Shown here piece after piece: positions 1-8,194 of a stretch of 64,000 bases of DNA (position 1 is the stretch's first letter; each line of letters starts with the position of its first letter). The translations under genes and the position numbers were made by a program. The stretch is taken from the NCBI RefSeq assembly GCF_030518235.1, contig NZ_JAULSA010000002.1:620001-684000 (forward strand). The letters are read 5' to 3'. The notes below the pieces were generated by a model. The model was given only the letters and a program-made list of their open reading frames with translations. It searched no databases and was not told the DNA's origin. The DNA is from Saccharibacillus sp. CPCC 101409 (GTDB taxonomy: Bacteria; Bacillota; Bacilli; Paenibacillales; Paenibacillaceae).

Positions 1-2
1 GC

Positions 3-407
3 AGCGGCACGATCGAGAGCGGACTGTTGAAGACCGAGATCTCGATACCCGAACCGATGGGCGGCCCGGGTATCGGCACCAATCCGGACGAGATGCTGCT
101 GGGCGCGGCCGCGACCTGTTACATCATCACGCTGGCGGCCATGCTGGAACGTTCGTCGATCGGCGTGGACAGCCTGACGCTCGATTCCGAAGGCACGGTT
201 GACGTGACAAATAATATTTTTACGTACAAATCCATCGTTCATCGTCCGCTGCTGCTCCTGGCCGAAGGCCAGAGCGAAGAGATTCGCGCGAAAGCGGAGA
301 AACTGGCGCTCAAAGCGGAAAGCTCATGCATGATTACGCGCGCGCTGGCGGGCAATGTCGAAGTCTCGGCCGAACCCGTCGTGAATATCGCGCAGAAAGC
401 GCTTTAA
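3..407 (+). CDS. OsmC/Ohr family peroxiredoxin-like protein (5' end outside window)
   Basis: The reading frame is open from the first bases of the window, so the N-terminus lies upstream. The visible 134 residues show the OsmC fold pattern: the segment GIGTNPDEMLLGAAATCYIITLAAMLE carries one cysteine at the start of the long central helix, and a second cysteine follows in SSCMITRAL. In this family the two cysteines reduce organic hydroperoxides in the cytoplasm. The wording of the N-terminal part (ISIPEPMGGPGIGTNPDE) resembles the SACOL1771-type subgroup more than classical Ohr. The gene stands alone before aspA. The subgroup call is from memory of the family; the OsmC call is firm. Confidence 0.85.
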   Translation, partial: SGTIESGLLKTEISIPEPMGGPGIGTNPDEMLLGAAATCYIITLAAMLERSSIGVDSLTLDSEGTVDVTNNIFTYKSIVHRPLLLLAEGQSEEIRAKAEKLALKAESSCMITRALAGNVEVSAEPVVNIAQKAL

Positions 408-554
408 ATCGAACAGACCCGGATCGCGCGCGGATATACAGTTGTCGTTTACCGCGGCCGATATATGGATATAGAAGTGATATAGGAAAAATTTTACGAA
501 TTTCGCTATTGGACAAGATAGACCTACCACAGTTTTGAAAGGACGGAAACTATA

Positions 555-1976
555 ATGCAGCCGCAGTTTCGGACAGAAAAAGATTTCCTGGGAGCCAAAG
601 AGGTTCCCGTCGATGCCTATTACGGCGTTCAAACGATGCGGGCGGTCGAGAATTTCCCTATCACCGGCTACCGGATTCACGAGTCGATGATCCGGGCGCT
701 CGGTATCGTCAAAAAGGCGGCCGCGCTCGCCAATATGGAGGTCGGACGTCTGCCGGCGCATCTTGGCGCGCAGATCGCCGAAGCCGCGGACGAGGTGATG
801 GAAGGCGCGTGGAACGCGCAGTTCATCGTGGACCCGATCCAGGGCGGAGCGGGCACTTCGATCAATATGAACGCCAACGAAGTGATCGCCAACCGCGCGC
901 TGGAGCTGATGGGCAAGGCGAAAGGCGAATATTTTCATCTGAATCCGAACGTGCACGTCAATATGGCGCAGTCCACCAACGACGTGTTTCCGACGGCGAT
1001 CCATATCGCGGCGCTGTCGCTGGTCGAGAAGCTGGAGGACACGATGGAGCGCTTGCAGCGTTCGTTCGAAAATAAAGCGCGCGAATTCGATCACGTCATC
1101 AAAATGGGACGCACCCATCTCCAGGACGCCGTGCCGATCCGGCTCGGCCAGGAATTCGCGGCTTACGGCCGCGTGCTGGGACGCGACCTGCACCGGGTGC
1201 GCCGCTCCAAAGAGCTGCTGCACGAGATCAACATGGGCGCGACGGCGATCGGCACGGGCTTGAACGCGGACGTCAACTATATGGATAAAGTCGTGGTCAA
1301 GCTGGCGGAGATCAGCGGCATGCCGCTGCGCCACGCCGAAGATCTGGTGGACGCGACGCAGAATACGGATGCCTATACCGAGCTGTCCGGCGCGCTGAAG
1401 ATCTGCATGATTAATCTGTCCAAAGTCGCCAACGATATCCGTCTGCTGGCTTCGGGACCGCGCGCCGGTCTGGCCGAGCTGAAGCTGCCGGAACGCCAGC
1501 CGGGTTCGTCGATCATGCCGGGCAAAGTCAATCCGGTCATGTGCGAAGTGGTCAACCAGACGGCATTCCAGGTCATCGGCAACGATCATACGATCTCGCT
1601 CGCCTCGGAAGCGGGCCAGCTCGAACTGAACGTGATGGAACCGGTGCTGGTCTTCAACCTGCTCCAGTCGATCAGCATCATGAACCAGGCGCTGACCGTG
1701 TTCCGCACGCACTGCATCGACGGCATCGAAGCCAACGAAGCGAACTGCGCCGAATACGTCGAACGCAGCGTAGGCGTCATCACCGCGCTCAGCCCGTATC
1801 TGGGCTACGAGATCTGCGCCCGCATCGCCCGCGAAGCGATGACGACCGGCCGCTCCGTGCGCGAGCTGTGCCTGGTGCACAACGTGCTGAGCGAAGAAGA
1901 GCTGGACATCATCTTGAATCCGTTCGAGATGACCAAGCCGGGCATCGCGGGCTCGTCGCAGCTGACGCGGGACTGA
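555..1976 (+). CDS. aspA: Aspartate ammonia-lyase
   Basis: Converts L-aspartate to fumarate and ammonia in the cytoplasm as a homotetramer. The 473-residue length is that of the family. The N-terminus (FRTEKDFLGAKEVPVDAYYGVQT) is typical of AspA rather than of fumarase C, and the fumarase/aspartase signature GSSIMPGKVNPV lies near residues 315-327 with its catalytic serine loop. A ribosome site (AAAGGA) precedes the ATG by about 12 bases. It is monocistronic: an intrinsic terminator follows. Fumarase II is the alternative reading but the N-terminal motif argues against it. Confidence 0.93.
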   Translation: MQPQFRTEKDFLGAKEVPVDAYYGVQTMRAVENFPITGYRIHESMIRALGIVKKAAALANMEVGRLPAHLGAQIAEAADEVMEGAWNAQFIVDPIQGGAGTSINMNANEVIANRALELMGKAKGEYFHLNPNVHVNMAQSTNDVFPTAIHIAALSLVEKLEDTMERLQRSFENKAREFDHVIKMGRTHLQDAVPIRLGQEFAAYGRVLGRDLHRVRRSKELLHEINMGATAIGTGLNADVNYMDKVVVKLAEISGMPLRHAEDLVDATQNTDAYTELSGALKICMINLSKVANDIRLLASGPRAGLAELKLPERQPGSSIMPGKVNPVMCEVVNQTAFQVIGNDHTISLASEAGQLELNVMEPVLVFNLLQSISIMNQALTVFRTHCIDGIEANEANCAEYVERSVGVITALSPYLGYEICARIAREAMTTGRSVRELCLVHNVLSEEELDIILNPFEMTKPGIAGSSQLTRD

Positions 1977-2027
1977 GCCGCGGCGGAAGACGGGGACCGT
2001 CAAACGATATTCGAAAATCGCCGCTAT

Positions 2028-2073
2028 AAAAAAGACTTCGTTCTCCGCATAAGCGGGGGACGAAGTCTTTTTA
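2028..2073 (+). terminator. Intrinsic terminator of aspA, likely bidirectional
   Basis: Arms AAAAAGACTTCGT and ACGAAGTCTTTTT close a loop of about 15 bases. A-tract and T-tract flank both sides, so it could also stop the convergent monooxygenase transcript. Confidence 0.85.
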
Positions 2074-2153
2074 CTATGGGGAATCCGGAGAAGCGCGAAG
2101 CGAACGCTTGAACCAAAAGCCGCCGGGATTCGCCCGGCCGCGGCTATCGGGAA

Positions 2154-3170
2154 TCAGTCCGCCGAACGTTCCAATTCGAACGCTTCCGCCACCAGCCGGT
2201 ACGACTTGAGCCGCGCTTCGAAGTCGTGGATCGACGAGACGATCAGCAGTTCTTCCGAGCCGTATTCTTCGGCCAGTTCAAGCAGGCGGGTCTTGACCGC
2301 GTCCGGCGTGCCGACGACCCGGTAGCTGCGGGTGGCTTCGATCTGCTGGCGGTCGTACGGCGTATACGGATAATCCAGCGCGCTCTGCACGGACGGCAGA
2401 TACGGCAGTTCCATGCCTTTGTACAGCGCCAGGAAGAACAGGTCGGAGCTGGTCGCGAGCCGTTCGGCTTCTTCCTGCGTATCGGCGCAGATCACCGTGA
2501 TCGCGGCCAGCGAGTGCGGCGAAGGCGACATCAGCGACGGCTCGAAGTTGTCGCGGTAGAAAGAAGTCGCTTCGGCGCCGCCCTGCGTGCCGAAGAACTG
2601 CGCGAACGCGTAGGAAGCGCCGGTCTGCGCGGCCAGGCGGGCGGTACCGCCGCTCGAACCGAGCAGCCACAGCTCGGGCACGGTATCAACGGACGGCGAC
2701 ACGGAGAGGCCGGCGAAGCGATGATCGGCCGGCACGGCGTCGTTCAGGTACGCGATCAGGTCGATGATCTGCTGCGGGTACGGGTCCGCGCTGTGGTAAT
2801 GGCCTTCCTGGAGCGCGCGGGTGGACAGCGGCCGTCCGCCGGGCGCGCGTCCGACGCCGAGATCGATCCGGTTCGAATAGAGCGCTTCGAGCAGGCGGAA
2901 GTTCTCCGCGACTTTATACGCGCTGTAATGCGGCAGCATAATGCCGCCCGAACCGACGCGGATGCGGGAGGTGTTCGCGGCCAGATGCGCGATCAGCACC
3001 TCGGGGCTGGAATGCGCGAGCGCTTTGGAGCTGTGGTGCTCCGAGACCCAGAAGCGGCTGTAGCCGAGCCGGTCGGCTTCGACGGCGAGCGCGGTCGTCG
3101 CCTGCAGCGCTTCGCGCGGGCCGGAACCTTCCGTAATATTCGATTGATCGAGAATGCCGAGCTTCAGCAT
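2154..3170 (-). CDS. LLM-class (bacterial luciferase-like) flavin-dependent monooxygenase
   Basis: A 338-residue TIM-barrel monooxygenase that would use reduced FMN (or F420 in some relatives) and oxygen on an unknown substrate. The family features are plain: the first strand LKLGILDQS, the WVSEHHSS motif near residue 42, RIRVGSGGIMLPHYSAYKVAENF, and RIDLGVGRAPGG, which is typical of the MsnO8/YvbT branch. The start ATG has an AGGAGA ribosome site just upstream. The gene is alone and convergent to aspA. A promoter and a 19-base palindrome upstream suggest repressor control. The substrate cannot be told from sequence. Confidence 0.88.
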   Translation of the reverse strand: MLKLGILDQSNITEGSGPREALQATTALAVEADRLGYSRFWVSEHHSSKALAHSSPEVLIAHLAANTSRIRVGSGGIMLPHYSAYKVAENFRLLEALYSNRIDLGVGRAPGGRPLSTRALQEGHYHSADPYPQQIIDLIAYLNDAVPADHRFAGLSVSPSVDTVPELWLLGSSGGTARLAAQTGASYAFAQFFGTQGGAEATSFYRDNFEPSLMSPSPHSLAAITVICADTQEEAERLATSSDLFFLALYKGMELPYLPSVQSALDYPYTPYDRQQIEATRSYRVVGTPDAVKTRLLELAEEYGSEELLIVSSIHDFEARLKSYRLVAEAFELERSAD

Positions 3171-3259
3171 ATTTATATTCTCCTCTCGGAAGCGACACCC
3201 CTGGGGGATGTTCCGGATATTGACAAAGCGGGAGCCGGAAGTGCTCCGGCGTCTTCTTC

Positions 3260-3289
3260 ATCGTACCAGACTTGGAGGGTGGTCGTCAA
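3260..3289 (-). promoter_or_regulatory. SigA promoter of the LLM monooxygenase
   Basis: On the minus strand the -35 is TTGACG (3284-3289) and the -10 is TACGAT (3260-3265), with an 18-base spacer. It lies about 90 bases upstream of the start codon. Confidence 0.65.
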
Positions 3290-3299
3290 AAAGATAACG

Positions 3300-3318
3300 A
3301 ACTATAAAAAGTATAGTT
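3300..3318. promoter_or_regulatory. 19-base palindromic operator candidate
   Basis: Perfect dyad AACTATA-N5-TATAGTT immediately upstream of the -35 of the monooxygenase promoter. It has the same length and the same AACT...AGTT ends as the dyad in front of the HxlR regulator gene at 22001-22019, which suggests a shared regulator (inference). Confidence 0.5.
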
Positions 3319-3486
3319 AAAAAAGAGACAAGCCGTTTTATCCGCCGGCCGAAATTGCATCGAAATTCCGCCGGCCAGCAACTATTTGCCCGCCGGCCGG
3401 TATATATTACTTGAAGGGTGCTGCCCGGCGGAAGTGCGGACAGGCATTCGGCAAGCCAAGCAGGAGACAGGGGGAAGTCTGACAAG

Positions 3487-4914
3487 ATGAAGAACCAATG
3501 GAAGAAAGCCGGCACACTGAGCCGCGCCGCGCTCGGCGCGGGGCTGCTGCTGGCGCTGACGGCGGGAACGGTTCAACCGGCGCTGGCGGCTGGGAGTGCG
3601 GCCACGGCGGCGCAAACGAAGATCACCGCCGAAGTGGACGGACAAACGGCGCTCTGGCAGGACAAAGCTTATCTGTACCGCTCGCTGACCTACGTTCCGG
3701 TGCGAGAAGGCGCGGTTTCGCTCGGCGGCGCCGTCAAATGGGACAAGAAGCTCGGAGCCGCCACCGTTACGATGAACGGCGACGAGATCGTGTACCGGCC
3801 GGGCACGGATATCGTCAGCGTCAACGGATTCGAATTGAAGATGCCGGGCGCGACGCGCAATGTGGCCGGCGTTCTGACCGTGCCGCTGCGCGGATTCACC
3901 GAACCGTTCAAAGCGAATATCAAGCTGAGCAAATCCGCGGACGGCATCCGGCTCGCTTTGACGACCGACAGCGACACGCAGATCGGGACCGGTCTGGAAG
4001 ATGTGGACGATTATTTGAAAAAAGAACATTTCTCCGGCAGCGTGCTGGTCGCCAAAGACGGCGAAGTGCTGATGCGCAAAGCCTACGGCCTGGCTTCCGA
4101 TACCACGCTCGTGCGCCCGACGCAGAAAATGCGGCTCGGCTCGCTGACCAAAGCGTTTACGGCGGCTTCGATCCTCAAGCTGCAAGAAGACGGCAAGCTG
4201 AGCGTCGACGATACGCTGGCGCAGCATATCCCGGATTATCCGCGCGGCGACGAGATCACGCTGGCGATGCTGCTCTCGCACACGTCCGGCATCGCGCTGA
4301 ACTTCCCGCGCGTGGAAGGCACGCCGCTGTCCGAGACGGTGAAAGAAATCGAGGCGAGCAAGCTGAAGTTTGTTCCCGGCACGGATTATATGTACAGCAA
4401 CAGCGGCTATGTGCTGCTGGCTTATATCGTCGAGCAGACGTCGGGCATGAGCTACGCCGATTTCGTCCAGAGCCGGATTCTGGACCCGCTCGGCATGGAA
4501 AACAGCGGGACTGCGACCCGCCAGACCCCTACGCCGACGAGCTATGCTTACGACTTGCAAAGTCTGACCTGGAGCAAAGTCGGCTATTATTTCTCGCCTG
4601 CGGGCACCGGAAGCCTGTATTCGACGCTCGACGATATGCTGACCTGGGCGCAGGGTCTGAGCGCGGGCAAAGTGTTGAGCGAAGAAACGATGGAGCGGAT
4701 GTATACGCCGACGCCGTACAAAAATTACGGGTTCGGCTGGATGACGGAGGGCGAAGGCGCGGATAAAGTCGTCTTCCACAACGGCGGCGGGGACGGCTAT
4801 ACCACCGGCATCCGGCGCGGCCTCGGCGACGGAACGGTCGTCGTGCTGCTGGGCAATCTCGGCGGCCTCGACACGAACGCCATGACGGCGAAGATCCGCG
4901 AACTGGCGTTTTAG
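3487..4914 (+). CDS. Exported serine hydrolase (beta-lactamase/PBP4 fold) with N-terminal stalk domain
   Basis: The 475-residue protein begins with a signal peptide (KK followed by a hydrophobic stretch ending in PALAA near residue 37). Residues about 45-155 form a 'copper amine oxidase N-terminal' type domain (VPVREGAVSLGGAVKW, VPLRGF), a non-catalytic surface module in Paenibacillaceae. Residues about 170-475 are a class C beta-lactamase-like hydrolase with S219-L-T-K222 as nucleophile motif, Y303-S-N and H431-N-G-G. It probably acts on peptidoglycan peptides or esters outside the membrane. ATG 3487 is chosen because it starts a proper signal peptide; an upstream in-frame extension lacks one. 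True beta-lactamase activity is not implied. Confidence 0.88.
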   Translation: MKNQWKKAGTLSRAALGAGLLLALTAGTVQPALAAGSAATAAQTKITAEVDGQTALWQDKAYLYRSLTYVPVREGAVSLGGAVKWDKKLGAATVTMNGDEIVYRPGTDIVSVNGFELKMPGATRNVAGVLTVPLRGFTEPFKANIKLSKSADGIRLALTTDSDTQIGTGLEDVDDYLKKEHFSGSVLVAKDGEVLMRKAYGLASDTTLVRPTQKMRLGSLTKAFTAASILKLQEDGKLSVDDTLAQHIPDYPRGDEITLAMLLSHTSGIALNFPRVEGTPLSETVKEIEASKLKFVPGTDYMYSNSGYVLLAYIVEQTSGMSYADFVQSRILDPLGMENSGTATRQTPTPTSYAYDLQSLTWSKVGYYFSPAGTGSLYSTLDDMLTWAQGLSAGKVLSEETMERMYTPTPYKNYGFGWMTEGEGADKVVFHNGGGDGYTTGIRRGLGDGTVVVLLGNLGGLDTNAMTAKIRELAF

Positions 4915-4942
4915 GATCGATCGTGTGACCGAAACGGCAAAA

Positions 4943-4968
4943 AAGCCTCCGCGAAAAACGGAGGCTTC
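4943..4968 (+). terminator. Hairpin after the serine hydrolase gene
   Basis: AAGCCTCCG and CGGAGGCTT pair around a short A-rich loop. The T-run is short (CTTCTC), so termination may be weak. The hairpin abuts the left end of the repeat element at 4968-5352. Confidence 0.6.
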
Positions 4969-5352
4969 TCAGAGTGTCGAGAAACGATTGGATGTCAACC
5001 TAAATAGGTAGATTCGATTGGAATGAAAGATCGGGGAAAGAGCTGGAGAACTAAAGCGATTGGCAAGGCGAATCTGAAATAGATGCGCATATACCCTTAT
5101 TCCGGCTTGATCTTGCGTTTTCGATAAAATAACTGCGCTCATACACTTATTTCGAGCTTTTCCGCTTCGATTCGGCTTTTGGCTCCCGAATAATTGCACC
5201 TGCGCCGCTATTTGAAGAAATCGAAGCATTTTGCTCCAAATAAGTGCACCTGCGCCGCTATTTGAAGAAATCGAAGCATTTTGCTCCAAATAAGTGTACC
5301 TGCGTCGCTATTTTCCGTTTGGAACCCTACCCGGCGTTCTCGACACCCTGAG
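4968..5352. mobile_element. Non-coding element with 16-bp inverted ends and internal tandem repeats
   Basis: The ends CTCAGAGTGTCGAGAA (4968-4983) and, inverted, TTCTCGACACCCTGAG (5337-5352) match at 15 of 16 positions. The 385-base interior is AT-richer than the surrounding DNA and has no credible gene. It contains a tandem repeat of exactly 50 bases (see separate entry) plus older, degenerate copies at about 5078-5190. Terminator-like hairpins with the same GCCTCCGC stem sit outside both ends. It looks like a MITE or an intergenic repeat family; no transposase is present and no clear target duplication is seen. Confidence 0.5.
5191..5313. repeat. 50-bp tandem repeat, about 2.4 copies
   Basis: Copies start at 5191, 5241 and 5291 with the head TAAKTGCACCTGCGCCGCTA. 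The first two copies differ at one position in 50; the third is truncated after about 22 bases and has two changes in the head. There are no unique spacers, so this is not CRISPR. Confidence 0.85.
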
Positions 5353-5376
5353 CCTCCGCGGGAAGCGGAGGCTTTT
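5353..5376. terminator. GCCTCCGC/GCGGAGGC hairpin with T5
   Basis: GCCTCCGC and GCGGAGGC pair with a four-base loop, followed by TTTTT on the plus strand. It borders the right end of the repeat element. Confidence 0.6.
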
Positions 5377-5385
5377 TGCCGTGCG

Positions 5386-5529
5386 TTACAGCGGCGCCAT
5401 AAAGTCCCGGTCCGGCTTGGGGATTTCTTTGGCGGCGGTTACGGTGTGATTGCCGAGCGGGGCGTCCGTGACTTTTTTCGACCGCAGCAGCGCTTTGAAC
5501 ATCGGCGCAATCAGCGAGGCGGCCTTCAA
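5386..5529 (-). CDS. Small ORF (47 aa) directly after the SDR gene, unknown
   Basis: A TTG codon one base after the SDR stop codon opens a 47-codon frame that ends in DFMAPL. No ribosome site of its own is visible; translation would need coupling to the SDR gene. The peptide is mildly basic with no membrane segment. It could be a small coupled protein, a remnant of a larger gene's C-terminus, or chance. I do not recognise it. Confidence 0.25.
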   Translation of the reverse strand: MKAASLIAPMFKALLRSKKVTDAPLGNHTVTAAKEIPKPDRDFMAPL

Positions 5530-5530
5530 T

Positions 5531-6406
5531 TCAGTTCAGGCCGTGCTCGGCGGCGTAAGCGCCCCAGTGCGGGCGCGCGCCGTCCGCGTCGGTAAAGCCG
5601 TAGCGGTCCGACAGCTCCCAGGAGCTGAGCGCGCGTCCGCTTAAAGTAAAGACGTCGGGATCGGCGGCGAGAGCGGCGGCCGCTCGGCCGACGAAAGCGG
5701 GCGTCTCCGACGCGATAAAAGTCGGCTCGATCTTCGCCCCGTCCCGCCAGTTGGCTTCGGTTACGCCGAAGTGGTCCAGCATCGCTTCGGACCGCAGAAA
5801 TCCGGGCGTCAGCGCGATCGCCGCGACTCCGTGCGGCTTGAGTTCTTCGGCCATCGCCGCCGCCAGATGGATCGCGGCGATCTTCGCCAGGCTGTAATAC
5901 ACATTGCCCCGGAAGCGGTAATCGCAGCCGTCCGTAATCTCAAGCACCAGGCCGCCGGGGCGGTCCAGCATGAGCGGCAGCAGATGATGCGACGTGATCA
6001 GGTGCGTATCCACGGAGCGCCGCTGAATCCGCAGTCCGTCTTCGAGCGAATGCTCCCACAGTTTCTCGCCCCATCGGGTCAGCGGATCGCCGCCCCAGAT
6101 ATCGTTGACGAGAATATCGAGGCCGCCCCGCTCCGCCTTGACGCGTTCCGCGAGATCCTGCACCTGTCCGGAATCGGAATGGTCCGTTCGGACGGCGACG
6201 GCCGTTCCGCCGAGCGCTTCGATCTGTTCGGCCGTGTCTTCGATCGTTTCCGGGCGGTCCATATCCGACCCGCTGTGCCTCGTCGTTCGTCCGGTCACGT
6301 AGACATGCGCGCCCAGCGCGCCGAGTTCGCGCGCGATTCCCCGCCCCGCGCCTCGGGTCGCGCCCGCGACCAGCGCCGTTTTGCCTGCCAGTGGACTATC
6401 GTTCAT
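5531..6406 (-). CDS. Short-chain dehydrogenase/reductase (SDR)
   Basis: A 291-residue NAD(P)-dependent oxidoreductase. The cofactor motif GATRGAGRGIARELG is at residues 15-29, the VNDIWGG segment stands where classical SDRs have NNAG, and the catalytic pair is in YYSLAK near residue 175. The position after GRTT suggests NADP preference. It is divergently transcribed from a WYL-domain regulator 110 bases away, so that regulator probably controls it. The substrate is unknown. Confidence 0.88.
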   Translation of the reverse strand: MNDSPLAGKTALVAGATRGAGRGIARELGALGAHVYVTGRTTRHSGSDMDRPETIEDTAEQIEALGGTAVAVRTDHSDSGQVQDLAERVKAERGGLDILVNDIWGGDPLTRWGEKLWEHSLEDGLRIQRRSVDTHLITSHHLLPLMLDRPGGLVLEITDGCDYRFRGNVYYSLAKIAAIHLAAAMAEELKPHGVAAIALTPGFLRSEAMLDHFGVTEANWRDGAKIEPTFIASETPAFVGRAAAALAADPDVFTLSGRALSSWELSDRYGFTDADGARPHWGAYAAEHGLN

Positions 6407-6516
6407 CGTTTACAGCCTCCTTGGAAAGATAAGGATAAGTTGCTCCTTCGGCCAATATAAGCCATAATAGATGACAACCTTTGTCTTATTTCACAAAAAA
6501 AATCGGGAGGGCCGGA

Positions 6517-7479
6517 ATGAGAGCCGATCGACTGCTGAAGATCGTCCTGCTGCTGCAAAGCCGGGGACGGATGACGACGAGCGAGCTGGCGGACGAGCTG
6601 GAGGTCACGCGGCGCACGGTCAGCCGCGATATGGAAGCGCTCGGACAGGCGGGACTGCCGGTCGAAGCGCTTCGCGGCCGCGGAGGCGGCTGGAGCCTGA
6701 TGGACGGTTACCGGAGCGGATTGACCGCAATGACGCCGCAGGAAACGGCCGCGCTGATGATCCGGGCTTCGGCGGGACCCTTGCGAGACCTGGGGCTGGA
6801 AGAATCGTACGAGTCCGCGCGCCGCAAGCTTCAGGCGGCTTATCCCGGATCCGACCGGCGCGACGCCGCGTTTCTGCGCAGCCGGCTGCTGATCGACGAA
6901 GCGGGCTGGCATGGAAGCGCGCCCGACGTGCCGGAAGCGCTGGCGGTGTGCCAGGAAGCGGTGTGGGACGTGTGCCTGCTGCGCTTCGCATACGGCGGAG
7001 ACGGCGGCGGTCCGGCCCGCGAGCGCACGGTGCGCCCGCTCGGGCTGGTCGTCAAGCGCGGCGTCTGGTATCTGATTGCGCGCGACGAAGGCGCAGACAA
7101 GACGTTTCGGGTATCGAAGCTCGGCAATCCGCGCAAGCTGGAGGAGACGTTCGATTATCCGGAAGCGTTCGATCTCGCCGCCTGTTGGGCTGCTTCGCTG
7201 GCTTCTTTTACGTCGCGCCTGCCGCATTACGAAGCGGAGCTGCTGCTGCCGGAGACGGAACTGCCCGCGTTCAAGCGCGAGCGCTATGTGCGGGTGCTGC
7301 GCGAGCAGAGCCGGGGCGACGGAACGGCGCGCGTCCGCGCCGATCTTGCGACGCCGGAGTTCGCGCTGCGGTTCGTGCTCGGCTTCGGGGCTTCCGTGCG
7401 CGTACTGGAGCCGGGGGAGCTGGCCGGAGCGGTGGCGGAAGAAGCCGGACGCCTGGCGCGGCTGTATAAGAATTCGTAA
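6517..7479 (+). CDS. YafY-type transcriptional regulator (HTH_11 and WYL domains)
   Basis: A 320-residue DNA-binding protein. Residues 1-60 are a DeoR-like winged helix (LLKIVLLLQSRGRMTTSELADELEV, then RRTVSRDMEAL), and residues about 140-225 are the WYL ligand-sensing domain. ATG 6517 is chosen for its GGGAGG ribosome site seven bases upstream and because regulators of this family start with MRADRLL or similar. It faces the SDR gene, a usual sign of local control. Coding sequence is very GC-rich but in frame throughout. Confidence 0.87.
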   Translation: MRADRLLKIVLLLQSRGRMTTSELADELEVTRRTVSRDMEALGQAGLPVEALRGRGGGWSLMDGYRSGLTAMTPQETAALMIRASAGPLRDLGLEESYESARRKLQAAYPGSDRRDAAFLRSRLLIDEAGWHGSAPDVPEALAVCQEAVWDVCLLRFAYGGDGGGPARERTVRPLGLVVKRGVWYLIARDEGADKTFRVSKLGNPRKLEETFDYPEAFDLAACWAASLASFTSRLPHYEAELLLPETELPAFKRERYVRVLREQSRGDGTARVRADLATPEFALRFVLGFGASVRVLEPGELAGAVAEEAGRLARLYKNS

Positions 7480-7594
7480 ACGGCGGGCCCCGTAGCCCGG
7501 ACGGCTTCATCGCAGTATCCGATATATATTCGACGGCCGTTATGCATACCGCGCGGCGGCGCGCCGGCCGGGCAGAAGGAAGGACGGAGAAAAC

Positions 7595-8101
7595 ATGATT
7601 TTGCACAAGGGAGAAATTCTGTTCCGCCAGGGCGACGACGGGAAATACCTGTACCGCGTCCACAGCGGGCTGTTCAAAGTAACGCGGCTGCACGAAAACG
7701 GGAATATTATTTTGTTCAACGTATTCTATGCCGGGGAAGTGGTGCCGCATCATTCGCTGATCAGTCCGAAAGAAACGCACGGGACCGCCACGGCGCTCGT
7801 GCGCAGCGAAGTGGAGCCGATCCTTGCGGCCGACTGGTATCGCAGTCTGGAAGAAGATCCGAAGAAAGCGCTGGAGATCGCGCTGCTGCTGCAGGAAAAA
7901 GTGCGGTTTATGCAGCAGCGCATCGACCATCTGACCGCGGGCACCCCGGGGGAACGCTTGAGTTTGCTCCAGCATTGGATGTCGTCGTATACGTACGGAC
8001 AGCCGCTGACCGATCTGCTGACGCAGGAAGAAATCGGCCAGCTGATCGGGCTGCGCCGCGAGACGGTCAACCGTCTGCTGCGCGCGTCCAAAGAAGAATA
8101 G
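7595..8101 (+). CDS. Short Crp/Fnr-family transcriptional regulator
   Basis: 168 residues, against about 220 for Crp. It begins inside the cyclic-nucleotide-binding barrel (ILHKGEILFRQGDDGKYLYRVHSGLFKV) and ends with a Crp-type helix-turn-helix (LTQEEIGQLIGLRRETVNRLL, residues about 140-160). It has no cysteines, so it is not an iron-sulfur or heme-thiolate sensor. The ATG has a GGAAGGACGGAG ribosome site. The reduced N-terminus resembles ArcR/YeiL-like small regulators. The target is unknown; the next gene downstream is yitT, behind its own promoter. Confidence 0.82.
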   Translation: MILHKGEILFRQGDDGKYLYRVHSGLFKVTRLHENGNIILFNVFYAGEVVPHHSLISPKETHGTATALVRSEVEPILAADWYRSLEEDPKKALEIALLLQEKVRFMQQRIDHLTAGTPGERLSLLQHWMSSYTYGQPLTDLLTQEEIGQLIGLRRETVNRLLRASKEE

Positions 8102-8182
8102 ATTTTGCCGAAAAGCTCCAATTTTTACACGCTTATTACAGGTTTCTTACACCCCGTTATCGATTTGAAGACGGTTTTATGG

Positions 8183-8188
8183 TATAAT
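8183..8188 (+). promoter_or_regulatory. Extended -10 promoter of the yitT leader
   Basis: TGGTATAAT gives an extended -10 (TATAAT at 8183-8188). No good -35 is seen at 17 bases. Transcription would begin near 8195, leaving a leader of about 290 bases before yitT. Confidence 0.65.
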
Positions 8189-8194
8189 GGTTTA

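Noticed and set aside
324-2003. 559-codon open frame opposite aspA
   Set aside because: aspA has full family signatures; the antisense product is low-complexity and basic.
5191-5313. Possible CRISPR array
   Set aside because: Units are contiguous with no unique spacers and there are no cas genes.
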